Source of the DNA: Candidatus Poribacteria bacterium
Lineage (GTDB): Bacteria > Poribacteria > WGA-4E > WGA-3G
Direction: 5' to 3'
NCBI GenBank assembly: GCA_012267415.1
Contig: JAAXGN010000017.1
Coordinates: 90,493 to 154,492, forward strand
Length of the DNA: 64,000 nt
This document shows, one piece after another, positions 8,828-15,371 of this stretch. The position numbers were made by a program, and so were the translations under genes. Each line of letters starts with the position of its first letter. Positions within the stretch are counted from its first letter, which is position 1. The notes beneath the pieces are model-generated. The model was not told the origin of the DNA. It did not search any database and was given only the letters and a program-made list of their open reading frames with translations.

Positions 8828-8857
8828 TTTACAAACAGAGCAAAAAAGTGTTATAAT
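8828..8857 (+). promoter_or_regulatory. Putative promoter upstream of a structured leader
   Basis: TTTACA (8828-8833), an 18-bp spacer and TATAAT (8852-8857) form a good vegetative-type promoter. A start near 8864 would transcribe through the hairpin-rich stretch 8905-9120 and on into the cassette at 9223. Found by eye only. Confidence 0.5.
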
Positions 8858-8863
8858 AACTGT

Positions 8864-9130
8864 CGTATGCCATAAGATCATTTTATCTATTGACATAAAA
8901 CGTGAAGTCTTGTAGACTTTGCATAAGGTGTTAGAAATATACTTTTTGAGTGTATTACACCTGGGCACGCTTCCCCTTTCGGGGCGCGCTGATAGTGCTA
9001 ACTTCTACAAAAGCACGATCAGCGCGTAGCACTGCCATAGAACAAGTATGACAGGGCTGGTTTGCATGTTAGCACAGACAAGGGTCTGTAGCAATCATAA
9101 ACATGGAAACCAGCGAGCCCAAAGGACAGT
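8864..9130 (+). ncRNA. Possible structured RNA or long structured leader
   Basis: This non-coding stretch contains a series of hairpins. They are 8905-8910 with 8914-8919 (6 bp), 8926-8931 plus 8936-8943 with 8949-8956 plus 8957-8962, 8985-8999 with 9012-9026 (15 bp, one mismatch), and 9054-9068 with 9102-9120 (about 13 bp with small bulges), which encloses a CAGAC/GTCTG hairpin. It follows a good promoter and ends about 100 nt before the Cys-rich cassette. I do not see the signatures of tmRNA, RNase P RNA, SRP RNA or a known riboswitch. It could be an independent small RNA, a 5' leader, or a decayed repeat. The second cassette copy lacks it. Confidence 0.35.
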
Positions 9131-9222
9131 CGTTGACATCGCTTTTCTTATCTCCTGCCAACCTCTCCTTTGTGGTCTGTCTAAACATTTAAACTGCTTC
9201 ATGATATAATAGGAGGCAAAAG

Positions 9223-9681
9223 ATGAGACGAGACTACAAGTCAAAACACCGTCAATATATCCGATATTTTATTTTTGGTTTCATCCTTGCTGCAGTGGCG
9301 TTTGGCAGTATCGGGATAAAATTAGCGCGTCCCGACGCTCCCAAACCTGTGCAGTGTGAACCTTTTAATACTGGTATTTGTGAACCCTCTCGAACGGAAA
9401 ATTGTCAACCGTTCTATCATCCAATTAGACCAGAATGCAATCCTGACAGGATGTCCAATGATTACATACGAGAATGCTGGAATGGAGGTCCTCCTTGTCC
9501 GTTGGACGCAGAGACAGAGACATCCGGTTGTGAACGATCAAACATCAATCCAACATGTAATCCTGACAGGATCTCCAAAGATTATATGCGGGAGACATGG
9601 AAAGGTGGACCACCTTGTCCGCTGGACGCAGCAAATAGCCGAGATGACAACACGATAAGGAGTAAAATTCATGAGGAATAA
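9223..9681 (+). CDS. Cassette protein A1: membrane-anchored Cys-rich repeat protein, unknown function
   Basis: I do not recognise this 152-residue protein. It has a basic N-terminus, one transmembrane segment (YFIFGFILAAVAFGSIGI, about residues 14-31) and then a Cys- and Pro-rich outside portion. That portion holds two copies of a 28-residue unit, CNPDR...DYIRECWNGGPPCPLDAE (about 67-96 and 106-134), plus a shorter degenerate unit with C-E-P-F-x-T-G-I-C-E-P. The second unit has Thr where the first has Cys (RETWKGG against RECWNGG). AGGAGG lies 8 nt before the ATG. The last 11 bp overlap the start of gene B1, implying translational coupling. Export with disulfide or metal binding is an inference. 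Confidence 0.75.
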   Translation: MRRDYKSKHRQYIRYFIFGFILAAVAFGSIGIKLARPDAPKPVQCEPFNTGICEPSRTENCQPFYHPIRPECNPDRMSNDYIRECWNGGPPCPLDAETETSGCERSNINPTCNPDRISKDYMRETWKGGPPCPLDAANSRDDNTIRSKIHEE

Positions 9682-10369
9682 ATTGTACTGGGGACTCGGT
9701 ATCCTCATTGTCTTATTGATAGGTGCTTTTGTGTTCATGATGGTCAATACCCAATCAGAAATACGGCAGCTTGCAGCCGAATTGAAGGAAGCACAAGAGT
9801 TAAAGGATAGCATCCATCACAGTAAGCCTGAGAATAGACCACCACCCCCTGGTAAATCTTTTGAAGGTGGTGGACATTGGCACGGGGACGAATGGCACGA
9901 TGCGCCACACGAACCATCAATCGCGAATGGGACAAACACGGAACACCCTACGCAAGCAACTCATCCCGTTTCAACATATAAAGGTCCCTTAACCTATCAC
10001 AAGGAACTGCTTGAAATAGACCCCGCAAGAGCACTTCGGGAGCTCAGTAAAGAGATGAACCATTGGAGTGCGGAATATATCCCTGAAATTCCACCAGATG
10101 ATGAAATAGCTACTGAATACGCGAGGGTAGAGTATCTGAAGGCATATATTCGTGCAACTGGCGTGGTGCCTGAAGGGGTTAATCCGCAGAAGTTAGATGA
10201 AAAATTTGAAGAGCTTCATAGAAAACATAATGATTTATGGTATAGCAAAGACGGAATAATTAACTGGCAGGATCCTAATAATCCAGCAAGTCGATTTACG
10301 AAATTAACATGGATTGGATTGGAGCCGCCTTTAAGGTGGGACGAAGATGGAGACCCTTTGTGGTGGTAA
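9671..10369 (+). CDS. Cassette protein B1: single-span membrane protein with His-rich linker, unknown function
   Basis: An unrecognised 232-residue protein. Residues 6-25 (YWGLGILIVLLIGAFVFMMV) form a transmembrane helix. A short coiled coil (TQSEIRQLAAELKEAQELKD), a proline/glycine/histidine linker with GGGHWHGDEWHDAPH (about 66-80) and a C-terminal mostly helical, acidic domain follow. The His/Trp motif could bind metal. AAGGAG precedes the ATG at 9671, which lies inside the 3' end of A1. The first 36 residues are almost identical to protein B2; the rest is homologous but diverged (YKGPLTYHKELLE against YTGPLTYHEELLE). It probably works with A1 and C1 at the envelope. Confidence 0.75.
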   Translation: MRNKLYWGLGILIVLLIGAFVFMMVNTQSEIRQLAAELKEAQELKDSIHHSKPENRPPPPGKSFEGGGHWHGDEWHDAPHEPSIANGTNTEHPTQATHPVSTYKGPLTYHKELLEIDPARALRELSKEMNHWSAEYIPEIPPDDEIATEYARVEYLKAYIRATGVVPEGVNPQKLDEKFEELHRKHNDLWYSKDGIINWQDPNNPASRFTKLTWIGLEPPLRWDEDGDPLWW

Positions 10370-10384
10370 AAGGAGGTATTTTTT

Positions 10385-12019
10385 ATGTTTAAAACAGTAT
10401 TTCGAACTACATTAGCTGCGGTTGTGTTGACCTTTTTCGCGTACTATCCGTTATTGTATGCAAGTGACTCAGGTAGTACGGATCACGGTCCTCATGACAA
10501 ATTGAACCACGCTTTAAGATTAGAATTAAACACGAAGAGAAAAGCCAGTGAAGAGTTTAACACGCTTCAAACAGTGAATCGTATTGTAGGCGATATGGCT
10601 TTGGGATATTCAGCCAAATTGGATGCGATAGAGAAAGGTAAGTCGGTGACAATCGCTGCGGCTATTGGTGCTATCGGTTCTGCTGTTGTTACTGGTGGTG
10701 TAACGATTCCTACCGTGTCAGGTTTAATTGGTGCTGCGAAAGTACTAAGTCTGTCTTGGGATAGATCTGATAATTTTTTGCATCGTTATGACGAGGCATT
10801 GAAGATGAAAATAGCACAAGTTGCCAAGACAAAAGAAGCGATTAAGGCGTATGACAATGCATATAACAAGTATGTAAGGGAGCGTTCTAATCATTTAAAC
10901 TCGGTTACAACGCATAATGCAATACACCATAGTCCTATTCTCAAACAATGGAACTGCAATCCTGACTATAGTTTACCGGACTTTAGGTGTGGCGGTGATT
11001 GTCGTCAGACTTTCAACTCACCTCTTGGCGAACATGGTGAAGTGTGTGGTGCGAAAAAAAAGGACGACAGCTCAGTACCTGCAGGATGTTTTGATGTTTG
11101 GTATTCGTGTGTAGAAAAGGATGTGAAAGAGCATCAACCAGTGAAGTGTACCTTATCCGTTAAGCTGTATACTAAACTTCCGAACGCAAACAAAGTATAT
11201 AAAAACTCAGTCACTTGTGGTGAGAAGTTTCGTAGGTGCATTGATTTCGTTGATAGGGGTTACCATGAACGGGTCTATGATACCTATCTTGACGGGCAAG
11301 GGAATGAACGGCTTGTTGAGAGATGGGGTGGGTATGTAATTGACTATAATAAATGGACAAGACACAAACACGATCCGAATCATTCGAGTGTTAATCCCGA
11401 TGGTACATCGGATGAAGGAGACGACGAAGATGGGGATGATAGTGCGGATGCTGGTGATGACAGTAGTAGTGCTATGCATGCGTGTGGTATTCATGCGACA
11501 ACTGTATCAGGTAGCCATTCTCGGATAACACCTCCTTGTGGGGATTCAGCTCATGCGGGGTATGCGTGTCAAATCAGTTCGGATCACAACACCGCGATGT
11601 CAGGATGGAGTGGCACTTTTTATGAATGTCAACCACATACCGACTATGCGTGTGGTCATACAGACCCGACTGCGAATGCAGCGTATCATGCTCCGAAAAC
11701 ATGCACACAAACCAATGCGCAGGGCGATAGTTGCGAGGCGACAGGTCTTTATGAATGTCAGTCTCATACCTGCGTGTATTCGTGTGGTCGTTCAGGGTGT
11801 ACACAGACAGTGAGTTCGTCAACGCAACATAGTGCTACATGTGGAAGCGGACATTCGTACTGGACATGCAATCCTTCTGATGTCAGCCTCCATATCACGC
11901 GAACATGTCGATACAGTGAATGTGGTAAGTCGTGGGAAAGGTGTTCGACAGTAGGGGGGACACCACTTTGTGATTATCCTTGGCGAAAAGAACGTGGTTT
12001 GCCCTGTTGGAAAAAATAA
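10385..12019 (+). CDS. Cassette protein C1: secreted Cys/His-rich repeat protein, unknown function
   Basis: An unrecognised 544-residue protein. It has an N-terminal signal peptide or anchor (TTLAAVVLTFFAYYPLLYA) and a helical region (about 40-170) that includes a Gly/Ala-rich hydrophobic stretch (IAAAIGAIGSAVVTGGV), possibly membrane-interacting. A middle region has spaced Cys pairs (CGGDC, VCGAKK, TCGEKFRRC), followed by an acidic Asp/Gly linker (about 335-360). The C-terminal 180 residues hold many Cys and His in repeating forms such as YECQPHT, YACGHT, YECQSHTCVYSCGRSGC and YWTCNPS, ending ERGLPCWKK. The end resembles stacked small zinc- or disulfide-bound modules. AAAGGAGG precedes the ATG. 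A terminator follows at 12044. Confidence 0.75.
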   Translation: MFKTVFRTTLAAVVLTFFAYYPLLYASDSGSTDHGPHDKLNHALRLELNTKRKASEEFNTLQTVNRIVGDMALGYSAKLDAIEKGKSVTIAAAIGAIGSAVVTGGVTIPTVSGLIGAAKVLSLSWDRSDNFLHRYDEALKMKIAQVAKTKEAIKAYDNAYNKYVRERSNHLNSVTTHNAIHHSPILKQWNCNPDYSLPDFRCGGDCRQTFNSPLGEHGEVCGAKKKDDSSVPAGCFDVWYSCVEKDVKEHQPVKCTLSVKLYTKLPNANKVYKNSVTCGEKFRRCIDFVDRGYHERVYDTYLDGQGNERLVERWGGYVIDYNKWTRHKHDPNHSSVNPDGTSDEGDDEDGDDSADAGDDSSSAMHACGIHATTVSGSHSRITPPCGDSAHAGYACQISSDHNTAMSGWSGTFYECQPHTDYACGHTDPTANAAYHAPKTCTQTNAQGDSCEATGLYECQSHTCVYSCGRSGCTQTVSSSTQHSATCGSGHSYWTCNPSDVSLHITRTCRYSECGKSWERCSTVGGTPLCDYPWRKERGLPCWKK

Positions 12020-12043
12020 CATGCTTAACCACTCACATTTTAC

Positions 12044-12077
12044 AGGCAGGTATCCGAGAGGGTATCTGCCTTTTTCT
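12044..12077 (+). terminator. Rho-independent terminator after cassette copy 1
   Basis: An 11-bp stem GGCAGGTATCC / GGGTATCTGCC (12045-12055 with 12060-12070), loop GAGA, followed by TTTTTCTTTTTT. The same structure follows copy 2. Confidence 0.9.
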
Positions 12078-12128
12078 TTTTTAATCTAAACACAGAACTC
12101 TATCGCGCAGAATGAAAACTGTCAAAAC

Positions 12129-12134
12129 TATAAT
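12129..12134 (+). promoter_or_regulatory. Putative -10 box for cassette copy 2
   Basis: TATAAT at 12129-12134, 40 bp before the ATG at 12175, in the 69-bp spacer between copies. No good -35 box is visible at the right distance. The surrounding AAAACTGTCAAAACTATAAT is 19/22 identical to a stretch at about 8348-8369 upstream of copy 1. Confidence 0.35.
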
Positions 12135-12174
12135 AGAAGATTAACCTGCTTCATGATATAATAGGAGGCAAAAG

Positions 12175-12633
12175 ATGAGACGAGACTACAAGTCAAAACA
12201 CCGTCAATATATCCGATATTTTATTTTTGGTTTCATCCTTGCTGCAGTGGCGTTTGGCAGTATCGGGATAAAATTAGCGCGTCCCGACGCTCCCAAACCT
12301 GTGCAGTGTGAACCTTTTAATACTGGTATTTGTGAACCCTCTCGAATAGAAAATTGTCAACCGTTCTATCAACCAATTAGACCTGAATGCAATCCTGACA
12401 GGATGTCCACAGATTATGTCCGGGAGTGCTGGAAAGGAGGTCCACCTTGCCCGCTCGACACAGCGGTAGAGACATCCGAATGTGAACGATCAAACATCAA
12501 TCCAGAATGCAACCCTGACAGGTTGCCAAAAGATTATATGCGGGAGACTTGGAAAGGTGGACCACCTTGTCCGCTGGACGCAGCAAATAGCAAGGATAAC
12601 GACACGATAAGGAGTAAAACTCATGAGGAATAA
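12175..12633 (+). CDS. Cassette protein A2: membrane-anchored Cys-rich repeat protein, unknown function
   Basis: The second copy of protein A, also 152 residues and roughly 90 percent identical to A1 by eye, including the identical transmembrane N-terminus. The two 28-residue CNPDR...GGPPCPLD units are kept, again with Cys in the first (RECWKGG) and Thr in the second (RETWKGG). Most substitutions fall between the units (for example DTAVETSECERSNINPEC). The Cys positions are unchanged, which suggests selection for the fold. It overlaps B2 by 11 bp exactly as A1 overlaps B1. Function is unknown. Confidence 0.75.
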   Translation: MRRDYKSKHRQYIRYFIFGFILAAVAFGSIGIKLARPDAPKPVQCEPFNTGICEPSRIENCQPFYQPIRPECNPDRMSTDYVRECWKGGPPCPLDTAVETSECERSNINPECNPDRLPKDYMRETWKGGPPCPLDAANSKDNDTIRSKTHEE

Positions 12634-13288
12634 ATTATACTGGGGACTCGGTATCCTCATTGTCTTATTGATAGGTGCTTTTGTGTTCATGATGGTCAAT
12701 ACCCAATCAGAAATACGGCAGCTTGCAGCCGATTTGGCAAAAGCACAGAAAAAGTTAGAAGCACATAACAAAGCAGCAAATTCACCCAATGTGGTAGATA
12801 TTTCTGATGTCAAACCTCCTCCTGCTGAACCTGGATTCAAATGGGTTCGACATGGTGACCACTGGGATAAAATACCGGTAGAACAACGTGAAACGACAGT
12901 GGAACCTGTGAAACCGATGTATACAGGTCCCTTAACTTACCACGAGGAGCTGCTGGAAACGCATCCAGTAGAAGCACTCCGCTTGCAGCAGGAAGAACGC
13001 GGGCATTGGAGTGCCAAATGGGTACCCCCATTTCCACCGGATAACCAAGAAGCAGCAGTAATAGCGAAGAGTTATTATCTACTTAATTACTATAGAAATA
13101 CCGGGGAGACAGATACTGCAGTATATGAAGAGTTAAAGCATAAGATATTAGAACTTTTGGCTGCAATTGATGAGCATCCACTTGGTGCATACAAAGGTGA
13201 TTTACTAAAATTGACTTGGTCTGTTATTCCTGAAGGAACTATAGGAGCAGGATATGGACCTTCTAACTATTCCTTGCCTAGAAAATAA
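12623..13288 (+). CDS. Cassette protein B2: single-span membrane protein, unknown function
   Basis: The second copy of protein B, 221 residues. The transmembrane N-terminus and first 36 residues match B1 almost exactly. The coiled coil then diverges (DLAKAQKKLEAHNKAANSP). The His/Trp motif is reduced to FKWVRHGDHWDKIPVE (about 72-87), and the C-terminal domain keeps GPLTYHEELLE and HWSAKW but is otherwise different. The sharp switch from identity to divergence at about residue 37 looks like recombination or gene conversion of the 5' part. It is followed directly by the ribosome binding site of C2. Confidence 0.75.
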   Translation: MRNKLYWGLGILIVLLIGAFVFMMVNTQSEIRQLAADLAKAQKKLEAHNKAANSPNVVDISDVKPPPAEPGFKWVRHGDHWDKIPVEQRETTVEPVKPMYTGPLTYHEELLETHPVEALRLQQEERGHWSAKWVPPFPPDNQEAAVIAKSYYLLNYYRNTGETDTAVYEELKHKILELLAAIDEHPLGAYKGDLLKLTWSVIPEGTIGAGYGPSNYSLPRK

Positions 13289-13303
13289 ATGGAGGATTCT
13301 ATT

Positions 13304-15079
13304 ATGTTAAATAAACTATTAAAAACAACCCTTATTTGTCTGATGTTCCTTTTTCTCTCTCTGAATTCATCTGATGCGGATGTTCCAGATACCGTAACAA
13401 ATGTACTGTCAGGCCTTACTACCGCGAAGTATTACATGGATATGGCTGATAAGAATTACGACGATGTCCGTTTTGTAATGCAAAAGCTCATAAATGATTG
13501 GTCAATAAATCAGGACAAAGTTAGAAAAGGGAGAACAGTTCAACTCCTTTCAGGTGGTGCAACCCTTGTCAGTGCTTGTGTAGCTGTAGCTTCTGGGGGT
13601 TCACTTGCACCTGCAGCCTATGGTGTATATGTCACAAGTTATTATGGTAATAGTACAACAAGAACTGCTATCGCAAGTGCAGCATATCTAACTACTATGG
13701 AGGTAGTAATGAACGATCTGAGTCTTGCTCTATGGGATGTTAGTACTGCATACAGTGGTGGATTTTTTCCAGAATACCAGAATGGTGTAGTTATTGACTA
13801 TGTGCCAATAAAAGGATATGCAGCCTGGTATGATGAATATTTACATGCCTGGGCAGGTCATGAGTTAGTCCGATTTGAGCAAGACTCAGATGGCAATTAT
13901 ATCCGCAGTGCCGTGTATGATTCTGCACAAAAGATTGAAGAGCATTACTCTCTTACTGGATGGTATCACAAAACAGTCACCAGGCCTTCCCCTTCAGACA
14001 TGAACCATAATATTGGCAAGGAATTACTCTACAAACATTATAATTCCCCGGATGATGTCCATAATCCCAATTCGTATTACTGGACTACAGTTGGTTTTCC
14101 TTATGCATTTGAGTGTGAGGGCCCCTGCACATACATGTTTGAATCTCCCCATGAAGCATTGAAGTCTCATATCTTGGTCTGCGGGAATGACCACCACGCA
14201 GTTGCGTTCGAAATTGATGGGTGCGGAAGAGAATATTATAAATGTCCTGGACATGATGTCCCAGTTTTTCATAATATCTTCCGTTGCACAAAGCATGATA
14301 AGAAATTCAAAGATGGAGATAGAGTAAATGTCTATTGTGGTAAGCAATTTAGACCCTGCACAAATTACAAAATTATTAACGGAGAGGATTCCTCAGTTGT
14401 CTCACCGAGTGGTCATTGTACTAAATTTTTTGGGGCTGGGAATCCTGGTGTGCACGACCATTCATCTTCTGATGAACCAAGTTCCTGGGAAACTGCTTAT
14501 ACAGACGAGAGCAACCTTGTCACAGACGGTGAGAATGCCCCTACCCTCCCATCATCGGAAAACCCAGGGGCTACACCCACTGATGTCGCCTATACTTGTG
14601 GTATCCATAGCGGACCCGCAGAGAGTGAGTCGTCAGATCATAAGACAACAATTTCAGGTTGGAGTGGTTCATTTTATGAATGTCAACCGCATACCAATTT
14701 TGCGTGTGGTCATACAGATCTGATTGCAAATGCTACATATCATGCTCTCCAGGCGAGTTGCTCATTAACAAATGCAAATGGGGATAGTTGCGCGTTAACA
14801 AACTCTTATGCGTGTCAGTCGCATACCTGTGTGTATTCGTGTGGTCGTTCAGGGTGTTCAGAGACGGTGAGTTCGTCAACGGAACATAGCGCTACCTGTG
14901 CAAGCGGACATTCGTACTGGACGTGTAAACCTTCTGATGTCAGCCTGCATAGGACGCGAACGTGTCGATTAAGTACTTGTGGTAAGTCGTGGGAAAGGTG
15001 TTCAACACCAGGCGGAACACCTCTTTGTGATGATCCAGGGCGAAGAAGTCGTGGATTGCCGTGTTGGAAGAAGGAATAA
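13304..15079 (+). CDS. Cassette protein C2: secreted Cys/His-rich repeat protein, unknown function
   Basis: The second copy of protein C, 591 residues from the ATG at 13304, chosen because TGGAGGATTC lies just upstream; an in-frame ATG at 13289 would sit on this ribosome binding site. It has a signal peptide (LLKTTLICLMFLFLSLNSS), an N-terminal domain with little similarity to C1 apart from a Gly/Ala-rich hydrophobic stretch, and a middle Cys region with the same spacing logic as C1 (CEGPC, VCGND, YCGKQFRPC). The linker is Ser/Glu-rich. The last 190 residues are nearly identical to C1 (SGWSGSFYECQPHT, HTCVYSCGRSGC, GLPCWKK). Thus the tail is conserved while the front varies. Confidence 0.75.
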   Translation: MLNKLLKTTLICLMFLFLSLNSSDADVPDTVTNVLSGLTTAKYYMDMADKNYDDVRFVMQKLINDWSINQDKVRKGRTVQLLSGGATLVSACVAVASGGSLAPAAYGVYVTSYYGNSTTRTAIASAAYLTTMEVVMNDLSLALWDVSTAYSGGFFPEYQNGVVIDYVPIKGYAAWYDEYLHAWAGHELVRFEQDSDGNYIRSAVYDSAQKIEEHYSLTGWYHKTVTRPSPSDMNHNIGKELLYKHYNSPDDVHNPNSYYWTTVGFPYAFECEGPCTYMFESPHEALKSHILVCGNDHHAVAFEIDGCGREYYKCPGHDVPVFHNIFRCTKHDKKFKDGDRVNVYCGKQFRPCTNYKIINGEDSSVVSPSGHCTKFFGAGNPGVHDHSSSDEPSSWETAYTDESNLVTDGENAPTLPSSENPGATPTDVAYTCGIHSGPAESESSDHKTTISGWSGSFYECQPHTNFACGHTDLIANATYHALQASCSLTNANGDSCALTNSYACQSHTCVYSCGRSGCSETVSSSTEHSATCASGHSYWTCKPSDVSLHRTRTCRLSTCGKSWERCSTPGGTPLCDDPGRRSRGLPCWKKE

Positions 15080-15103
15080 CAGGTTTAATCACTCACATTT
15101 TAC

Positions 15104-15136
15104 AGGCAGATATCCGAGAGGGTATCTGCCTTTTTT
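15104..15136 (+). terminator. Rho-independent terminator after cassette copy 2
   Basis: Stem GGCAGATATCC / GGGTATCTGCC (15105-15115 with 15120-15130), loop GAGA, then TTTTTTATTT. It is the duplicate of the terminator at 12044. Confidence 0.9.
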
Positions 15137-15220
15137 ATTTCCTACCCTATTTTATTTTTTCCTAAACTCTCTCATATTCCTCTTTTGACACAATTTCGTA
15201 TGTAACGTGAGTTTGATAAA

Positions 15221-15279
15221 TGTAGCGCAAACTTTCCAGTTTGCGAAGGTGTGCCACAAACTGGAAAGTTTGTGCTACA
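15221..15279. repeat. Inverted pair of CAAACTTTCCAGTTTG repeats
   Basis: GTAGCGCAAACTTTCCAGTTTGC and CACAAACTGGAAAGTTTGTGC face each other in the 292-bp gap between cassette copy 2 and the convergent subtilase gene. They are the same family as the units at 8629-8690. The rest of the gap holds nothing recognisable. Confidence 0.7.
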
Positions 15280-15371
15280 ATTCACGCTTCTCCGATAGGA
15301 AAATGTCGTGAGTGAACGCATCCGAAATGATTAATCAAACTGACGTTATGTATGAAAATGCATCTATCCTA

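Larger units (their letters stand above)
9192..15136 (+). repeat. Tandem duplication of a three-gene cassette (units 9192-12077 and 12147-15136)
   Basis: Near-identity starts at CTGCTTCATGATATAATAGG in both units (9192 and 12147) and covers the whole first gene and the N-terminus of the second. It drops through the second gene and the N-terminal half of the third, and rises again over the last 190 codons of the third gene and the terminator. The mosaic pattern (conserved ends, diverged middle) suggests diversification or gene conversion after duplication. A 69-bp spacer separates the units. Confidence 0.9.

Noticed and set aside
9205..9210. TATAAT just upstream of the first cassette gene as its -10 box
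   Set aside because: It lies 12 bp from the start codon and directly against the ribosome binding site AGGAGG, so a transcript from it would lack that site. The same sequence is conserved in copy 2 as part of the duplicated leader.
11340..11813. Alternative-frame ORFs inside cassette protein C1
   Set aside because: They are Met/Val-rich frames shadowing the Cys-rich repeats; similar frames arise in C2 only where the nucleotide sequence is shared.
9223..15079. Phage tail or toxin delivery operon
   Set aside because: No tail, baseplate, LysM, capsid, integrase or toxin motifs were seen; the proteins look like envelope-anchored and secreted Cys-rich proteins.
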